DNA of 64,000 nt from DASUPK01 sp963815665 (GTDB lineage: Bacteria; Actinomycetota; Thermoleophilia; Solirubrobacterales; 70-9): assembly GCA_963815665.1 (NCBI GenBank), contig CAWFHN010000016.1, forward strand, positions 124,001 to 188,000, given 5' to 3'. The notes below the pieces were generated by a model, which saw only the letters and a list, made by a program, of their open reading frames with translations, did no database searches and was not told the origin of the DNA. Within the stretch, counting starts at the first letter, position 1. Every line of letters begins with the position of its first letter. Position numbers and translations under genes: made by a program. Shown here one piece after another: positions 9,201-16,730 of this stretch.

Positions 9201-9367
9201 AGGGGGTCCGCTCAGGCGACGAACGGCCCCTCCGGGAGTCCCTCGAGCTCTTCGAGGAGCTCGACTGCCCGTATCAGGCGGCGCGCACCGGCTGGATGCT
9301 CGGGGGCGACGACCGCGATCAGGCAAAGCAGACGTTCGAAAGCTTGGGAGCCACGCTCCCTGCTTGA
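6251..9367 (+). CDS. class III adenylate/guanylate cyclase fused to AAA-type ATPase and TPR-like region
   Basis: A 1038-residue multidomain signalling protein. Residues ~8-180 form a class III cyclase domain: MLFADLVGSTELAT carries the first metal Asp and EKYIGDAVMAVFGAP the second. Next is a large STAND/AAA-like ATPase with Walker A GEAGIGKT at about 219-226 and a Walker B-like strand AIGVDDAHWSD. The C-terminal half is alpha-helical and TPR-like. The predicted product is cAMP (or cGMP), with ATPase and repeat regions as sensor or regulator. ATG 6251 is used; the frame is open upstream without conservation. A gene for a cyclic-nucleotide-binding protein converges on it. Confidence 0.9.
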   Translation: MSSLGGERKIATMLFADLVGSTELATELDPEDLRGRLEPFFDAARGALEQHGGTVEKYIGDAVMAVFGAPIAHGDDPDRAIAAALNVIDRVSAIDGDLAVRVGIETGEVLAVPESGDLRVTGEAVNTAARLQQAASPGEVLVGERTARACRRAQLERDGHVDAKGIESPLTAFRAVAVCDDEDLSEVPLVGREDDLDMLRLIARRAARERAPQLVTVIGEAGIGKTRLAAELFEGLRADGWRTVVGRSPPYGHGISFWALGEILHDAAGASADARADEVEPKLRAKLEEVGADDAAELASALVVAMRGAEEGTDAEDALKRAWRRFVALLSADRPLAIGVDDAHWSDEGTLNLLEEAAFGLQQAQVMILCTSRPELAERRPEFGRAARNNSQLELMPLDGASATRLAELLLPEDRRTLAGRIADAAGGNPFFTEEVSRAVREEQADGVPGRLPDTVQAAIAARIDQLPSDEKRTLQYAAVLGRPFAQGPLGDLLGEDPSDLLWALRRKALVEERTTADAGHYAFRHQLIRDVAYSSLPRAERATLHERAAEALMAREPFAERAELVAYHLDHAFEQQPTPERRDAACTAMADAAASAVRRGAAARGQELYEQAAALSEDASQVDWLMAAGDVALRRWRGDHALRLYTEVGRTAERIGDPRAAAGYARAVEVGTRMSGISGNLDADQLRPLLDRGQALVSDDDTVTQARLLLDEAWLAWKNDQTLEMEKPAVGGLELARKANDLTVLQSALDAVTASDWQQGRHRAAVEHTRERLELLRDAPRTGTLDVERSDALHMMIECLLQTGDFHEAERYAREARDLDLSRGIIYSAWQRGLLPAFFLGRWDEALNMATHVREAWVAAERPPLGAFATSIACAGAILGLRGDDGWSDWFEIADELSHGALGNKAGVVVMRADIELHQGEVQCAADRFEAEIASTWFRSPYLAGRAEAYARLGRDDADKAIQAAEERIGEHRYGMGILLRAKGVRSGDERPLRESLELFEELDCPYQAARTGWMLGGDDRDQAKQTFESLGATLPA
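9346..9360 (+). terminator. hairpin at the 3' end of the cyclase gene
   Basis: GGGAGC (9346-9351) pairs with GCTCCC (9355-9360) around CAC, just before the cyclase stop codon. There is no T-tract. It could mark a Rho-assisted end or protect mRNA between the convergent genes. Confidence 0.25.
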
Positions 9368-9412
9368 CGGCTTCGCCATTGACGGCCGCCAGAAACACCG
9401 CGGCCGGATCTA

Positions 9413-9820
9413 CTAGCGCCGCTCGGCCTCGCGCAGCCGCGACGCCAGGGTCTCGAGCATCGGCCAGGCGACCTCGGGGTGCTGCTCGATGAACGGCCGG
9501 AATTCCCAGGCCGTGATCCCGTGGCAGCTCAGGTCGGTGGTGGCGACGATCGTCGCCGAGCGCGGCCCGCTGTCGATCAGGGCGATCTCGCCGAAGTACT
9601 CGCCCGGGCCGAGGGTCCGGATTATCTTGCCGTCGATGCTGACGGTCGCGTTGCCGTCCTCGATCACGAAGAAGCCGATCCCGCTCTTCCCCTCGGTCGT
9701 GATCGCGTCCCCCTCGCCGAAGGTGCGCTCCTGCATGCGGTCGGCGAGCTTCTTGAGCTCCTTCGGCTTCACCCCCTGGAAGAGGGGGACGCCGCCCAGC
9801 GTCTCCACCACGTCCGCCAC
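9413..9820 (-). CDS. cyclic nucleotide-binding domain protein
   Basis: A 135-residue stand-alone cNMP-binding domain. The phosphate-binding cassette reads FGEIALIDSGPRSAT (76-90), with the Glu (78) and Arg (87) that contact ribose and cyclic phosphate in CRP-type proteins. There is no DNA-binding helix-turn-helix, so it is a receptor or adaptor rather than a transcription factor. It converges on the cyclase gene 46 bp away, a physical pairing of second-messenger synthesis and reception. Partner proteins are not evident. Confidence 0.88.
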   Translation of the reverse strand: MADVVETLGGVPLFQGVKPKELKKLADRMQERTFGEGDAITTEGKSGIGFFVIEDGNATVSIDGKIIRTLGPGEYFGEIALIDSGPRSATIVATTDLSCHGITAWEFRPFIEQHPEVAWPMLETLASRLREAERR

Positions 9821-9835
9821 AGGGCGATCCTACCC

Positions 9836-9864
9836 GGGGTCTGGCCCCTTGGGGTCTGACCCCA
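9836..9864. repeat. tandem REP-like palindromes (GGGGTCTGACCCC type)
   Basis: Two 13-bp near-palindromes stand side by side, GGGGTCTGGCCCC and GGGGTCTGACCCC, separated by TT; the second extends to TGGGGTCTGACCCCA. Similar GGGGTC-nnn-CCC palindromes are scattered as REP elements in many GC-rich genomes. They lie between the cNMP-binding gene and the TetR gene. Single locus seen in this window. Confidence 0.5.
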
Positions 9865-9880
9865 GGGGTTGAACCAAACT

Positions 9881-9896
9881 GTGAATCGTGATTCAC
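9881..9896. promoter_or_regulatory. probable TetR operator GTGAATCGTGATTCAC
   Basis: Perfect 7-bp inverted arms (GTGAATC/GATTCAC) with a 2-bp centre lie directly in front of the tetR-type gene and its acyl-CoA dehydrogenase operon. TGAATC-nn-GATTCA palindromes are typical targets of TetR-family repressors. The possible GTG start at 9888 falls in its centre, arguing for the ATG at 9906 as true start. Confidence 0.6.
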
Positions 9897-9905
9897 TCCT
9901 TGGCC

Positions 9906-10520
9906 ATGGCCTACCGCAGCACTGAGCGAACCGAGGCGCGCCGAGCCGAGACCCGGCAGCGCATCGTCACCGCGGCGCTCGAGCTGATTGCCGAGGGCGG
10001 CTACGTCAATGCCCAGGTCGCCGCCGTCGCGGAACGGGCCGGGGTCGCCGTCGGCACGGTCTACCGCTACTTCCCCTCGAAGTCGGATCTCTTCGCGGAG
10101 GTCTTCCGCGTCGCGTCGCAGCGCGAGGTCGACGAGATGAAGGCCGGCGCCGCGGCGACCACGGGTGGCTCCGCCAAAGAGAGGATCGCCGGCGGCACGG
10201 AGACGTTCGCGCGCCGCGCTCTCGCCGGTCGCCGGCTCGCCTGGGCGCTGCTCGCCGAGCCGGTGGACCCCGCGGTCGAGGCCGAGCGACTTCACTTCAG
10301 ACACAGCTATCGCGACGTGATCGCCGAGATCGTCGCCGAAGGTGTTGCCTCCGGCGAGCTCGTCGAGCAGGACGTCGACGTGACCGCCGCCGCCTTGGTC
10401 GGAGCGATCGGCGAGACGATGCTCGGCCCCCTGTCACCCACCGCCAATGGAGGCGACCCCGAAGCACTGATCGCCTCCCTGATCAACTTCTGCACTCGCG
10501 CAATCGGAGAGGAGCACTAG
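9906..10520 (+). CDS. TetR family transcriptional regulator
   Basis: About 204 residues from ATG 9906 (GTG 9888 would add six). The N-terminal helix-turn-helix is clear: RIVTAALELIAEGGY, then VAERAGVAVGTVYRYFPSKSDLF. The C-terminal ligand-binding domain is divergent. Its stop codon abuts the acyl-CoA dehydrogenase start (TAGATG). The near-perfect palindrome at 9881-9896 is the likely autoregulatory site. Context suggests repression of the following fatty-acyl oxidation genes in response to an acyl-CoA-like ligand; this is inference. Confidence 0.92.
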   Translation: MAYRSTERTEARRAETRQRIVTAALELIAEGGYVNAQVAAVAERAGVAVGTVYRYFPSKSDLFAEVFRVASQREVDEMKAGAAATTGGSAKERIAGGTETFARRALAGRRLAWALLAEPVDPAVEAERLHFRHSYRDVIAEIVAEGVASGELVEQDVDVTAAALVGAIGETMLGPLSPTANGGDPEALIASLINFCTRAIGEEH

Positions 10521-12185
10521 ATGTCAACAGTCGAAAAACCCACCGGAGTCCGGACCCACGAGGTCACCAATCAGGCCCCGCCGCTCGTGGACTACAACGT
10601 CTTCGAATCCGATGAAGTGATGAAGGAGGCCGTCCGGCGCGAGGGGGCCGACTGGGCGGTCGAGAAGGTCTCCGAGGTCGGCGAGATCGCCGGCCGGGGC
10701 GACGTGATCGAGCTCGGCAGGCTGGCGAACGAAAACCCGCCGAAGCTCCGCACCCACGACCGCTACGGCAATCGGGTCGACAACCCCGAGTTCCATCCCT
10801 CCTGGCACGAGCTGATGCGGCTGGGCATTTCGCACGAGCTCCACTCCCTCCCCTGGCGCGAGCCTCAGCCCGGCGCCCACGTCGCCCGCGCCGCCGCGTT
10901 CATGTGCTTCTCGCAGGCCGAGGCCGGCGTCGGCTGTCCGATCTCGATGACCTACTCCGTGGTGCCCGCGCTGCGCAAGCAGCCCGAGCTGGCCGAGGAG
11001 TGGGAGCCGCGGATCCTGTCCGACGTCTACGACCCGCGTCAGATCGCCGCCTCCGAGAAGGAGGGCTCGCTGTTCGGCATGGGGATGACCGAGAAGCAGG
11101 GCGGCTCGGACGTCCGCGCCAACACGACGGTGGGCAAGCCGATCAACGGCGGCGGCCCGGGCGCGGAGTACGAGATCACCGGCCACAAGTGGTTCTTCTC
11201 GGCACCGCAGTGCGATGCGTTCCTGGTCCTGGCCCAGGCCGAGGGCGGCGTCTCCTGCTTCCTGATGCCACGGCGCCTGCCGGACGGCGAGCTCAACCGC
11301 TTCCGCCTTCAGCGGCTCAAGGACAAGCTCGGCAACCGCTCCAACGCCTCGTCCGAGATCGAGTTCGACGGCGCCTGGACCCGCCTCGTCGGCGAGGAGG
11401 GCGCGGGCGTCCGGACGATCATCGAGATGGTCAACCACACCCGACTGGACTGCGCGACGGGCAGCGCCACCGGAATGCGTGCGGGGGTCGCCCAGGCGAT
11501 CAACCACGCCGATCACCGCTCCACCTTCGGCAAGGTCCTTGTGGAGCAGCCGCTGATGCAGAACGTCCTCGCGGACCTGGCGGTGGAGTCCGAGGCGGCG
11601 ACGATCTCGTCCCTGCGCCTCGCTCGCGCCTACGACGAGGCCATCGCCGGCGACGACGAGGCGCAGGCGCTCAAGCGGATCGCCAACGCCGTGCTCAAGT
11701 ACTGGATCTCGAAGCGCGGCCCCTGGCACGCGGTCGAGTGCCTCGAGAGCCTGGGCGGCAACGGCTACGTCGAGGAGTCCGGCATGCCCCGGCTGTACCG
11801 CGAGGCGCCCCTCTCCTCGATCTGGGAAGGCTCGGGCAACGTCCAGTGCCTCGACGTGCTGCGGGCGATGGTCAAGAGCCCGAGCTCGGTCGACGCGTTC
11901 TTCGCCGAGGTCGCCGAGGGCGCGGGCGAGCCGCGCCTCGATGCGTACGTCGCCGACTTGAGGTCGGACCTTCAGGACATGGACGGGATCGAGTCCCGCG
12001 CCCGGCAGCTCGTCGAGCGGATGGCGCTGGCCCTGCAGGGCTCGCTGCTCCTGCGCTTCGGCGACGAGGCCGTGGCGGACGCGTTCGTCGCGTCGCGCCT
12101 GGCCGGCGACTGGGGTCATGCCTTCGGCACCCTGCCGGCCGGGACGGACTTCCAGCGAATCATCGACCGTCACAGGGTGGCGTAG
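10521..12185 (+). CDS. acyl-CoA dehydrogenase, AidB-like
   Basis: A 554-residue flavoenzyme of the acyl-CoA dehydrogenase superfamily, AidB/long-form subgroup, longer than the usual ~390. Diagnostic blocks are GMGMTEKQGGSDVRANTT, ITGHKWFFSAP, NHTRLDCATG and the C-terminal LSSIWEGSGNVQCLDVLRA, where the Glu of WEGSGN is the expected catalytic position. It removes hydrogens at C2-C3 of an acyl-CoA, or as in AidB may have a protective DNA-associated role. It sits directly after tetR and before an enoyl-CoA hydratase, which favours a metabolic role. Confidence 0.9.
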   Translation: MSTVEKPTGVRTHEVTNQAPPLVDYNVFESDEVMKEAVRREGADWAVEKVSEVGEIAGRGDVIELGRLANENPPKLRTHDRYGNRVDNPEFHPSWHELMRLGISHELHSLPWREPQPGAHVARAAAFMCFSQAEAGVGCPISMTYSVVPALRKQPELAEEWEPRILSDVYDPRQIAASEKEGSLFGMGMTEKQGGSDVRANTTVGKPINGGGPGAEYEITGHKWFFSAPQCDAFLVLAQAEGGVSCFLMPRRLPDGELNRFRLQRLKDKLGNRSNASSEIEFDGAWTRLVGEEGAGVRTIIEMVNHTRLDCATGSATGMRAGVAQAINHADHRSTFGKVLVEQPLMQNVLADLAVESEAATISSLRLARAYDEAIAGDDEAQALKRIANAVLKYWISKRGPWHAVECLESLGGNGYVEESGMPRLYREAPLSSIWEGSGNVQCLDVLRAMVKSPSSVDAFFAEVAEGAGEPRLDAYVADLRSDLQDMDGIESRARQLVERMALALQGSLLLRFGDEAVADAFVASRLAGDWGHAFGTLPAGTDFQRIIDRHRVA

Positions 12186-12221
12186 GCCGCCCCCGGACGC
12201 GAAGCGGAGGAGGCGGCCTTG

Positions 12222-13037
12222 ATGCCGGATTACGAGACGCTGCGCTACGAAGTCGACGGGCACGTCACCGTGCTCACCTACGACCGCCCCGAGCATCGGA
12301 ACGCGGTCAGCCGCCAGATGAACCGGGAGCTCCACGACGCCTGGCAGCGCTTCCGCGATGCGGAGGACGAGTTCGTCCTGGTGATCACCGGCGAGGGCGA
12401 CGCATTCTGCGCAGGCTGGGACCTCGAGGACGCCGCGGAGCTCGGCGAGGGCGGCCGGCCCGACTGGGACCAGTTCAAGACCAGCGTCTACAACACACCC
12501 GGCGAGTGCGGCTACACGCGCCGGATCGACGTCTTCAAGCCGGTGATCGCGGCCGTCAACGGCTGGGCGGTTGCGGCGGGGCTGGAGAACGCCCTGTTGG
12601 CCGACATCCGGATCGCCGCCGAGAACGCGGTCTTCGGCGCGCTCGAGCGGCGCTGGAACATCGTCGGCGGCGACGGGATGAACGTCCGGCTGACCATGGC
12701 CGTCGGCTACGGCCGCGCCATGGAGATGATCATCACCGGCCGGCCGGTGGACGCAGAGGAGGCGCTGCGGATCGGGCTCGTCAACGAGGTGGTGCCCGAA
12801 GGCAAGTCACTCGAGCGTGCGGTGGAGCTGGCCCATCAGATTGCGGATCTCCCGCAGGGCGCGATTCGGTCGGACAAGGAGACGATGGTCAGGAACGTCG
12901 GGAGGACCTACGAGGAGCAGCTGCGCCAGGAGGCCGAGAACACGATCTCGATGTTCGCCCGGCGCGACTCCCACGCCATCGGGGCCCGCGCCTTCAAGGA
13001 GAAGCGGACTCCGGAGTGGCCGAATCACGGCCTCTAG
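12222..13037 (+). CDS. enoyl-CoA hydratase/isomerase family protein
   Basis: A 271-residue crotonase-fold enzyme. Oxyanion-hole segments are visible as GEGDAFCAGWDLED and NGWAVAAGLENALLADIRIA, followed by GALERRWNIVGGDGMNVRL. ATG 12222 follows a strong ribosome site GGAGGAGGCGG; the TTG just before it is unlikely. It probably hydrates the enoyl-CoA made by the preceding dehydrogenase in a TetR-controlled beta-oxidation-like operon. The second catalytic Glu of true hydratases is not obvious, so isomerase or other crotonase chemistry remains possible. Confidence 0.9.
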   Translation: MPDYETLRYEVDGHVTVLTYDRPEHRNAVSRQMNRELHDAWQRFRDAEDEFVLVITGEGDAFCAGWDLEDAAELGEGGRPDWDQFKTSVYNTPGECGYTRRIDVFKPVIAAVNGWAVAAGLENALLADIRIAAENAVFGALERRWNIVGGDGMNVRLTMAVGYGRAMEMIITGRPVDAEEALRIGLVNEVVPEGKSLERAVELAHQIADLPQGAIRSDKETMVRNVGRTYEEQLRQEAENTISMFARRDSHAIGARAFKEKRTPEWPNHGL

Positions 13038-13050
13038 ATAGGCTGAGGCC

Positions 13051-13320
13051 ATGTGCAGAAACATCAGACAACTCCATAACTTCGAGCCCCCCGCGAGCGA
13101 GGAGGAGGTGCACGACGCGGCCCTTCAGTTCGTCCGCAAGGTGAGCGGATCGAACAAGCCGTCGCAGGCGAACGCCGAGGCGTTCGACCTGGCCGTCGCC
13201 GAGGTCACCGCCTCCACGCGGAAGCTGCTCGACTCGCTGGTCACCACCGCTCCCGCGAAGAACCGCGAGGAAGAGGCGGCCAAGCGGCGGGCGAAGTACG
13301 AAGCGCGCTTCGCGGCCTAG
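13051..13320 (+). CDS. DUF2277 family protein
   Basis: An 89-residue protein starting MCRNIRQLHNFEPPAS, the signature of DUF2277, with the conserved VRKVSGSNKPSQAN block and a charged C-terminal helix. Function is unknown. It lies 13 bp after the enoyl-CoA hydratase and so probably belongs to the same transcript. Its stop codon overlaps the stop of the convergent FMN-binding gene. Confidence 0.9.
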   Translation: MCRNIRQLHNFEPPASEEEVHDAALQFVRKVSGSNKPSQANAEAFDLAVAEVTASTRKLLDSLVTTAPAKNREEEAAKRRAKYEARFAA

Positions 13321-13970
13321 GGTCGAGACCAGTCGGCGAGGTGGTCCGGGGCGGCGATGCCCTGGGCCAGGTCCGCCGCCGGAACGGGATCGCCCGCGGT
13401 CAGTGACAGCGGCAGCACCCCCGCCCAATGGGGCAGCTCGAGGTCGCCCGCCTTGTCGGCGGCCGGCCCGGTGCGGGCCTTCGCCGAGGCCTCCTCAATC
13501 TTCATCGAGAGCACCTTTGTCGTCTCGAGGTCCTTCTCGCTCGGCCCTCGGACAGCAGCGGCCCGGCCGGGGACCATGTGCTCGACGACGATGCGCAGCG
13601 CGAGCTCCTTCTCGGCCGGGTCGGCGATCTCCTTCGCCGTCCCCAGCACCATCGCGGACCGGTAGTTGAGGGAGTGGTTGCGGGCGCTGCGGGCGAGCAC
13701 GATCTCGTCGATCAGGGTTGCGGTCAGGCAGCACGCCGTCCCGTCGGCCAGCGTTCCCAGCGTGCGGCTGGCCGGGGAGCCGTGCAGGTAGATGGTCTCC
13801 CCATCCCTGGCGTGGATCGTCGGAATCACGTACGGGTGTCCGTCGTCGACGAATCCGACGTGGCAGATCAGCGCCTCGTCGAGGATCGCGTGAACGAGCT
13901 CGCGGTCGTAGCTCCCTCGCCCGGGCTTGCGGCGGACGCGGGTCCGCTCGGTCGGTGCGTACTCGTCCAT
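13317..13970 (-). CDS. pyridoxamine 5'-phosphate oxidase family FMN-binding protein (NimA-like)
   Basis: A 217-residue split-barrel flavin-binding protein. The N-terminal region VRRKPGRGSYDRELVHAILD, the strand CHVGFVDDGHPYVIPTIHAR and YLHGSPASRTL match the NimA/PNPOx-like group that binds FMN or F420/heme. It is not PdxH; a true pdxH gene is at 49232. Likely a reductase or flavin/heme-dependent detoxification protein; substrate unknown. It converges on the DUF2277 gene with overlapping stop codons. Confidence 0.88.
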   Translation of the reverse strand: MDEYAPTERTRVRRKPGRGSYDRELVHAILDEALICHVGFVDDGHPYVIPTIHARDGETIYLHGSPASRTLGTLADGTACCLTATLIDEIVLARSARNHSLNYRSAMVLGTAKEIADPAEKELALRIVVEHMVPGRAAAVRGPSEKDLETTKVLSMKIEEASAKARTGPAADKAGDLELPHWAGVLPLSLTAGDPVPAADLAQGIAAPDHLADWSRP

Positions 13971-14070
13971 GCGCCGATGGTAGGTGTGAGGCCGATCACG
14001 GCGGGGAGGAATCGGCCGCCCGTGATGCGCCAGTTCGGAGTACTCGTCAGCCGACTGCCGGTGACCGCGA

Positions 14071-15297
14071 TCAGGTCAGCCATTGCTCATCCAGCCTGCG
14101 GATCACGGCCTCCGACAGCCGGATCGCCTCCGCGACTGTGCCGTAGTCGACGCGCTCCGGGGTGTCCGTCCTCCAGTGGTAGTTCGTGGGGTTCTTCCAC
14201 CTGTTGCATGAGGCGACCGAGGCGCACTGGTAGCCGGCCGCCAGCGGGAAGATGCCGTCGGTCGCGTTTCGCAGCCGCAGGTTCGGCACCAAGTCGATGC
14301 CAAGCCCCTCCGCGGTCGAGTCGAGCAGATCGAGGGACTCGGCCGGGTACTCCCGCAGGTTCAGCATCCCCTCCCCCCGCAGGACGAGGAGGTTGGGAGA
14401 GCCGACGGTGTCCAGGCAGAGGAAGAACGTGCTGTCGGTGGGCAGCTCGGCGGCGTGGCGCTCCATGAACAGGCCCATGCCCTCGCAGAGCGCCTCTTCG
14501 GAGGTGGAGAGGAAGAGGACGCGGGTGCTCTCGGGAGGGCGCTCGGCGAGCGCTCGGGCGATCGCGATCTGGGCCACGCAACCGGTGCCGTTGTCGTTTG
14601 CTCCGGGGACGACCTCGCCGGCTCCGATGTGGGCCATGAACGCCGCGCTGCCGGCGGACATCAGCGCACCCAGGCCGGTGAGCTTCCCGCGGCCCAGGAC
14701 CGCTCCTGCCGCGACCAGCGCGGGGCCGGCGACGGTCGGCCACATCAGCGGCGGGCTCGTGTCGTTGTTCTCGAAGACCCAGGGAGCGTTCTTGCCGATC
14801 GCCTCGGTGATCGCCGGGTTGAAGAAGAAGGCCGTGTGGGCGGCGTCGTGGTGCGCCATGAGGACGATCGTCCGCTCCGCGTCCGGCGGCCCGATCTCCG
14901 CGAGCACGTGGTGAGCGCTTCGGGTGGGCAGCATGCGGCGGAACCGCCTCCGCCCGGGCGGCAACTCGTCCGCGATCAACGCCGAGGCGGCCGCCCCGGT
15001 CAGCGCCGCCAGGGCCCGGGTCGCCCGGCCGCCGCGCCCGGCCGCCAGGCCCGCGAGCGCGCCGGCGCTTGCCAGCAGCCCGATCGGCCACCAGAACGTG
15101 CCGTTCGCCTCCGGTTCCTCCTCCACGCGGGCATCGCGCGCTCCGGCCTCGCGCAGCCCGCCGGCCAGCCACTCGGCAGCCCGCCGCTCACCCTCGGTCG
15201 CCGACTCGCGCTCTCCGGAGCAGAGCTCGTCGAGACGCTCGCGCATCCAGGCGGCGTCGGGCGGGATCGAGATGCCCGTGGGAGCCTCGGTGGCCAT
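14071..15297 (-). CDS. M28 family zinc aminopeptidase with N-terminal membrane segments
   Basis: A 408-residue M28-type metallopeptidase. Candidate ligands of the two-zinc site appear in order: MAHHDAAH (148-154), GANDNGTG (Asp ~235), TSEE (267-268), CLDTVG (Asp ~296) and NYHWRTDTPERVDY (His ~377). Hydrophobic stretches near 71-87 and 95-111, plus a Gly/Ala-rich insertion near 185-225, suggest membrane association. It probably releases N-terminal amino acids from peptides. It is divergent from the site-2 protease gene (38 bp apart), pairing two proteolytic functions around one promoter region. Confidence 0.9.
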   Translation of the reverse strand: MATEAPTGISIPPDAAWMRERLDELCSGERESATEGERRAAEWLAGGLREAGARDARVEEEPEANGTFWWPIGLLASAGALAGLAAGRGGRATRALAALTGAAASALIADELPPGRRRFRRMLPTRSAHHVLAEIGPPDAERTIVLMAHHDAAHTAFFFNPAITEAIGKNAPWVFENNDTSPPLMWPTVAGPALVAAGAVLGRGKLTGLGALMSAGSAAFMAHIGAGEVVPGANDNGTGCVAQIAIARALAERPPESTRVLFLSTSEEALCEGMGLFMERHAAELPTDSTFFLCLDTVGSPNLLVLRGEGMLNLREYPAESLDLLDSTAEGLGIDLVPNLRLRNATDGIFPLAAGYQCASVASCNRWKNPTNYHWRTDTPERVDYGTVAEAIRLSEAVIRRLDEQWLT

Positions 15298-15334
15298 CCG
15301 GGAAAGCTACCCGCACCTCCCTAACATCAGATGC

Positions 15335-16522
15335 ATGGCAGGCGGCGGCGTCACCCTCTTTCGGATCCGCGGGATCAGGATCGCGGTGGACTACTCGTGG
15401 TTCGTCGTCCTCTTCCTACTCATCTTCTGGCTTTCGAGCTTCTACAAGGACGTCCTGAATGAGCCGCAGGGATCGTCCGCTTCCTATCTGCTCGCCGTGG
15501 CGACCGCCACGCTTTTCTTCGCCTCGATCCTGCTCCACGAGCTGGGCCACGCGTACGTGGCGCGCCGCCACAACATCGGCGTCTCCGCAATCACGCTTTG
15601 GATGTTCGGAGGCTTCGCGCGGCTGGAGAAGGACTCCGATACGCCTGGGACAGAGTTCAAGATCGCCATCGCCGGTCCAGTCGTCACGGCGGCGATCGTC
15701 GTCGCCTGCGCCGCCGCCGGCCTGCTGCTCGCGGGCGGCGATGAGTTCAAGCACGCGGTCCTCACCGACAACAGCACCCGCACGTCCGGCATCGCCGCCA
15801 TGGTCAGCTGGCTGGGCGGCATCAACCTGCTGGTCCTGGCCTTCAACCTGATCCCGGCGTTCCCGCTCGACGGCGGCCGGGTGGCACGGGCGATCGCCTG
15901 GAAGCGCACCGGCAGCCGCAACTCCGGAACCCGCTTCGCCGCCACGCTCGGCGAGTGGTTCGGTCTCTTGATGATCGTCGTCGGGCTCGGCTACTTCATG
16001 GCGTACCGGAGCGACCTCTTCGGCGGCGTCTGGCTCGCCTTCATCGGCTTCATCCTCCGCGGCGCCGCCAAGGCGGCGATCGCGCAGACCGATGTCACCA
16101 GCCGGATCGAGGGAATCTCGGTTGCCGACGTGATGGACCGGGACCCGGTCTCGATCCCCGAGGGGGCATCGATCGAGCAGGCGCTTGACGAGTACTTCCT
16201 CCGCTACCGCTCCCCCTGGTTCCCGGTCGTGGACACGGCGCAGCGGTTCATCGGACTGGTCGACCGGGGCGCCGCCGACAACGTCCCGGCGGTCGAGCGA
16301 ACCTCGTCCGTGGTCAGCGACGTCCTCGCGCGCGACAGCGGTTCGCTGACCATCGGGGAGGACGAGCCGCTCGAGTCCGTGCTCGGGAACGAGGCGCTCC
16401 GCCGACTCGGTGCGCTGATCGCGACGGACGCCGACGGCCACATCCGCGGCGTGCTGACGATCGATGCGATCGGGAAAGCCCTTCGCCCGATAGCGCCCGG
16501 CAGCGCCGACACGTCCTTGTAG
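15335..16522 (+). CDS. M50 site-2 protease with C-terminal CBS domains
   Basis: A 395-residue intramembrane zinc protease. The catalytic HELGH motif is at 68-72 within a transmembrane segment. The third zinc ligand lies in FNLIPAFPLDGGRVARA, the family's NPDG-like motif. The remainder (about 255-395) is a CBS pair (VADVMDRDPVSIPEGASIEQAL, then VLTIDAIGKAL) that typically senses adenine nucleotides. ATG 15335 starts at the conserved MAGGGVTLFRIRGI. Architecture resembles Rip3-type proteases that cleave membrane anti-sigma factors; no target is adjacent. Confidence 0.93.
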   Translation: MAGGGVTLFRIRGIRIAVDYSWFVVLFLLIFWLSSFYKDVLNEPQGSSASYLLAVATATLFFASILLHELGHAYVARRHNIGVSAITLWMFGGFARLEKDSDTPGTEFKIAIAGPVVTAAIVVACAAAGLLLAGGDEFKHAVLTDNSTRTSGIAAMVSWLGGINLLVLAFNLIPAFPLDGGRVARAIAWKRTGSRNSGTRFAATLGEWFGLLMIVVGLGYFMAYRSDLFGGVWLAFIGFILRGAAKAAIAQTDVTSRIEGISVADVMDRDPVSIPEGASIEQALDEYFLRYRSPWFPVVDTAQRFIGLVDRGAADNVPAVERTSSVVSDVLARDSGSLTIGEDEPLESVLGNEALRRLGALIATDADGHIRGVLTIDAIGKALRPIAPGSADTSL

Positions 16523-16730
16523 TGGCACCTTCGCCGCGCCGCCACGAGCCGTCTTTATAGGATCGCCTCGTGCCTAGTCGACCCCACCGCCACTCCGCCC
16601 GCACCCGGGCGGCTGCAAACACATCGCCGGGCTGCGTCCTCGGGCTTGCCCTTGCCGCCAGCAAGGGCTGCGCCCTGCTTCCTTACCCGGCTCGGTTTTC
16701 GCTCGCCCGAGCACGGACGGAGTAACGGTC

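Noticed and set aside
10524..12335. 603-residue minus-strand ORF opposite the acyl-CoA dehydrogenase
   Set aside because: Perfect antisense of a conserved gene, with the biased composition expected for mirror frames; no start context or domain.
13997..14032. Imperfect dyad between the FMN-binding gene and the M28 gene
   Set aside because: Only about seven contiguous pairs, with a shifted G-run; too weak to call an operator or terminator.
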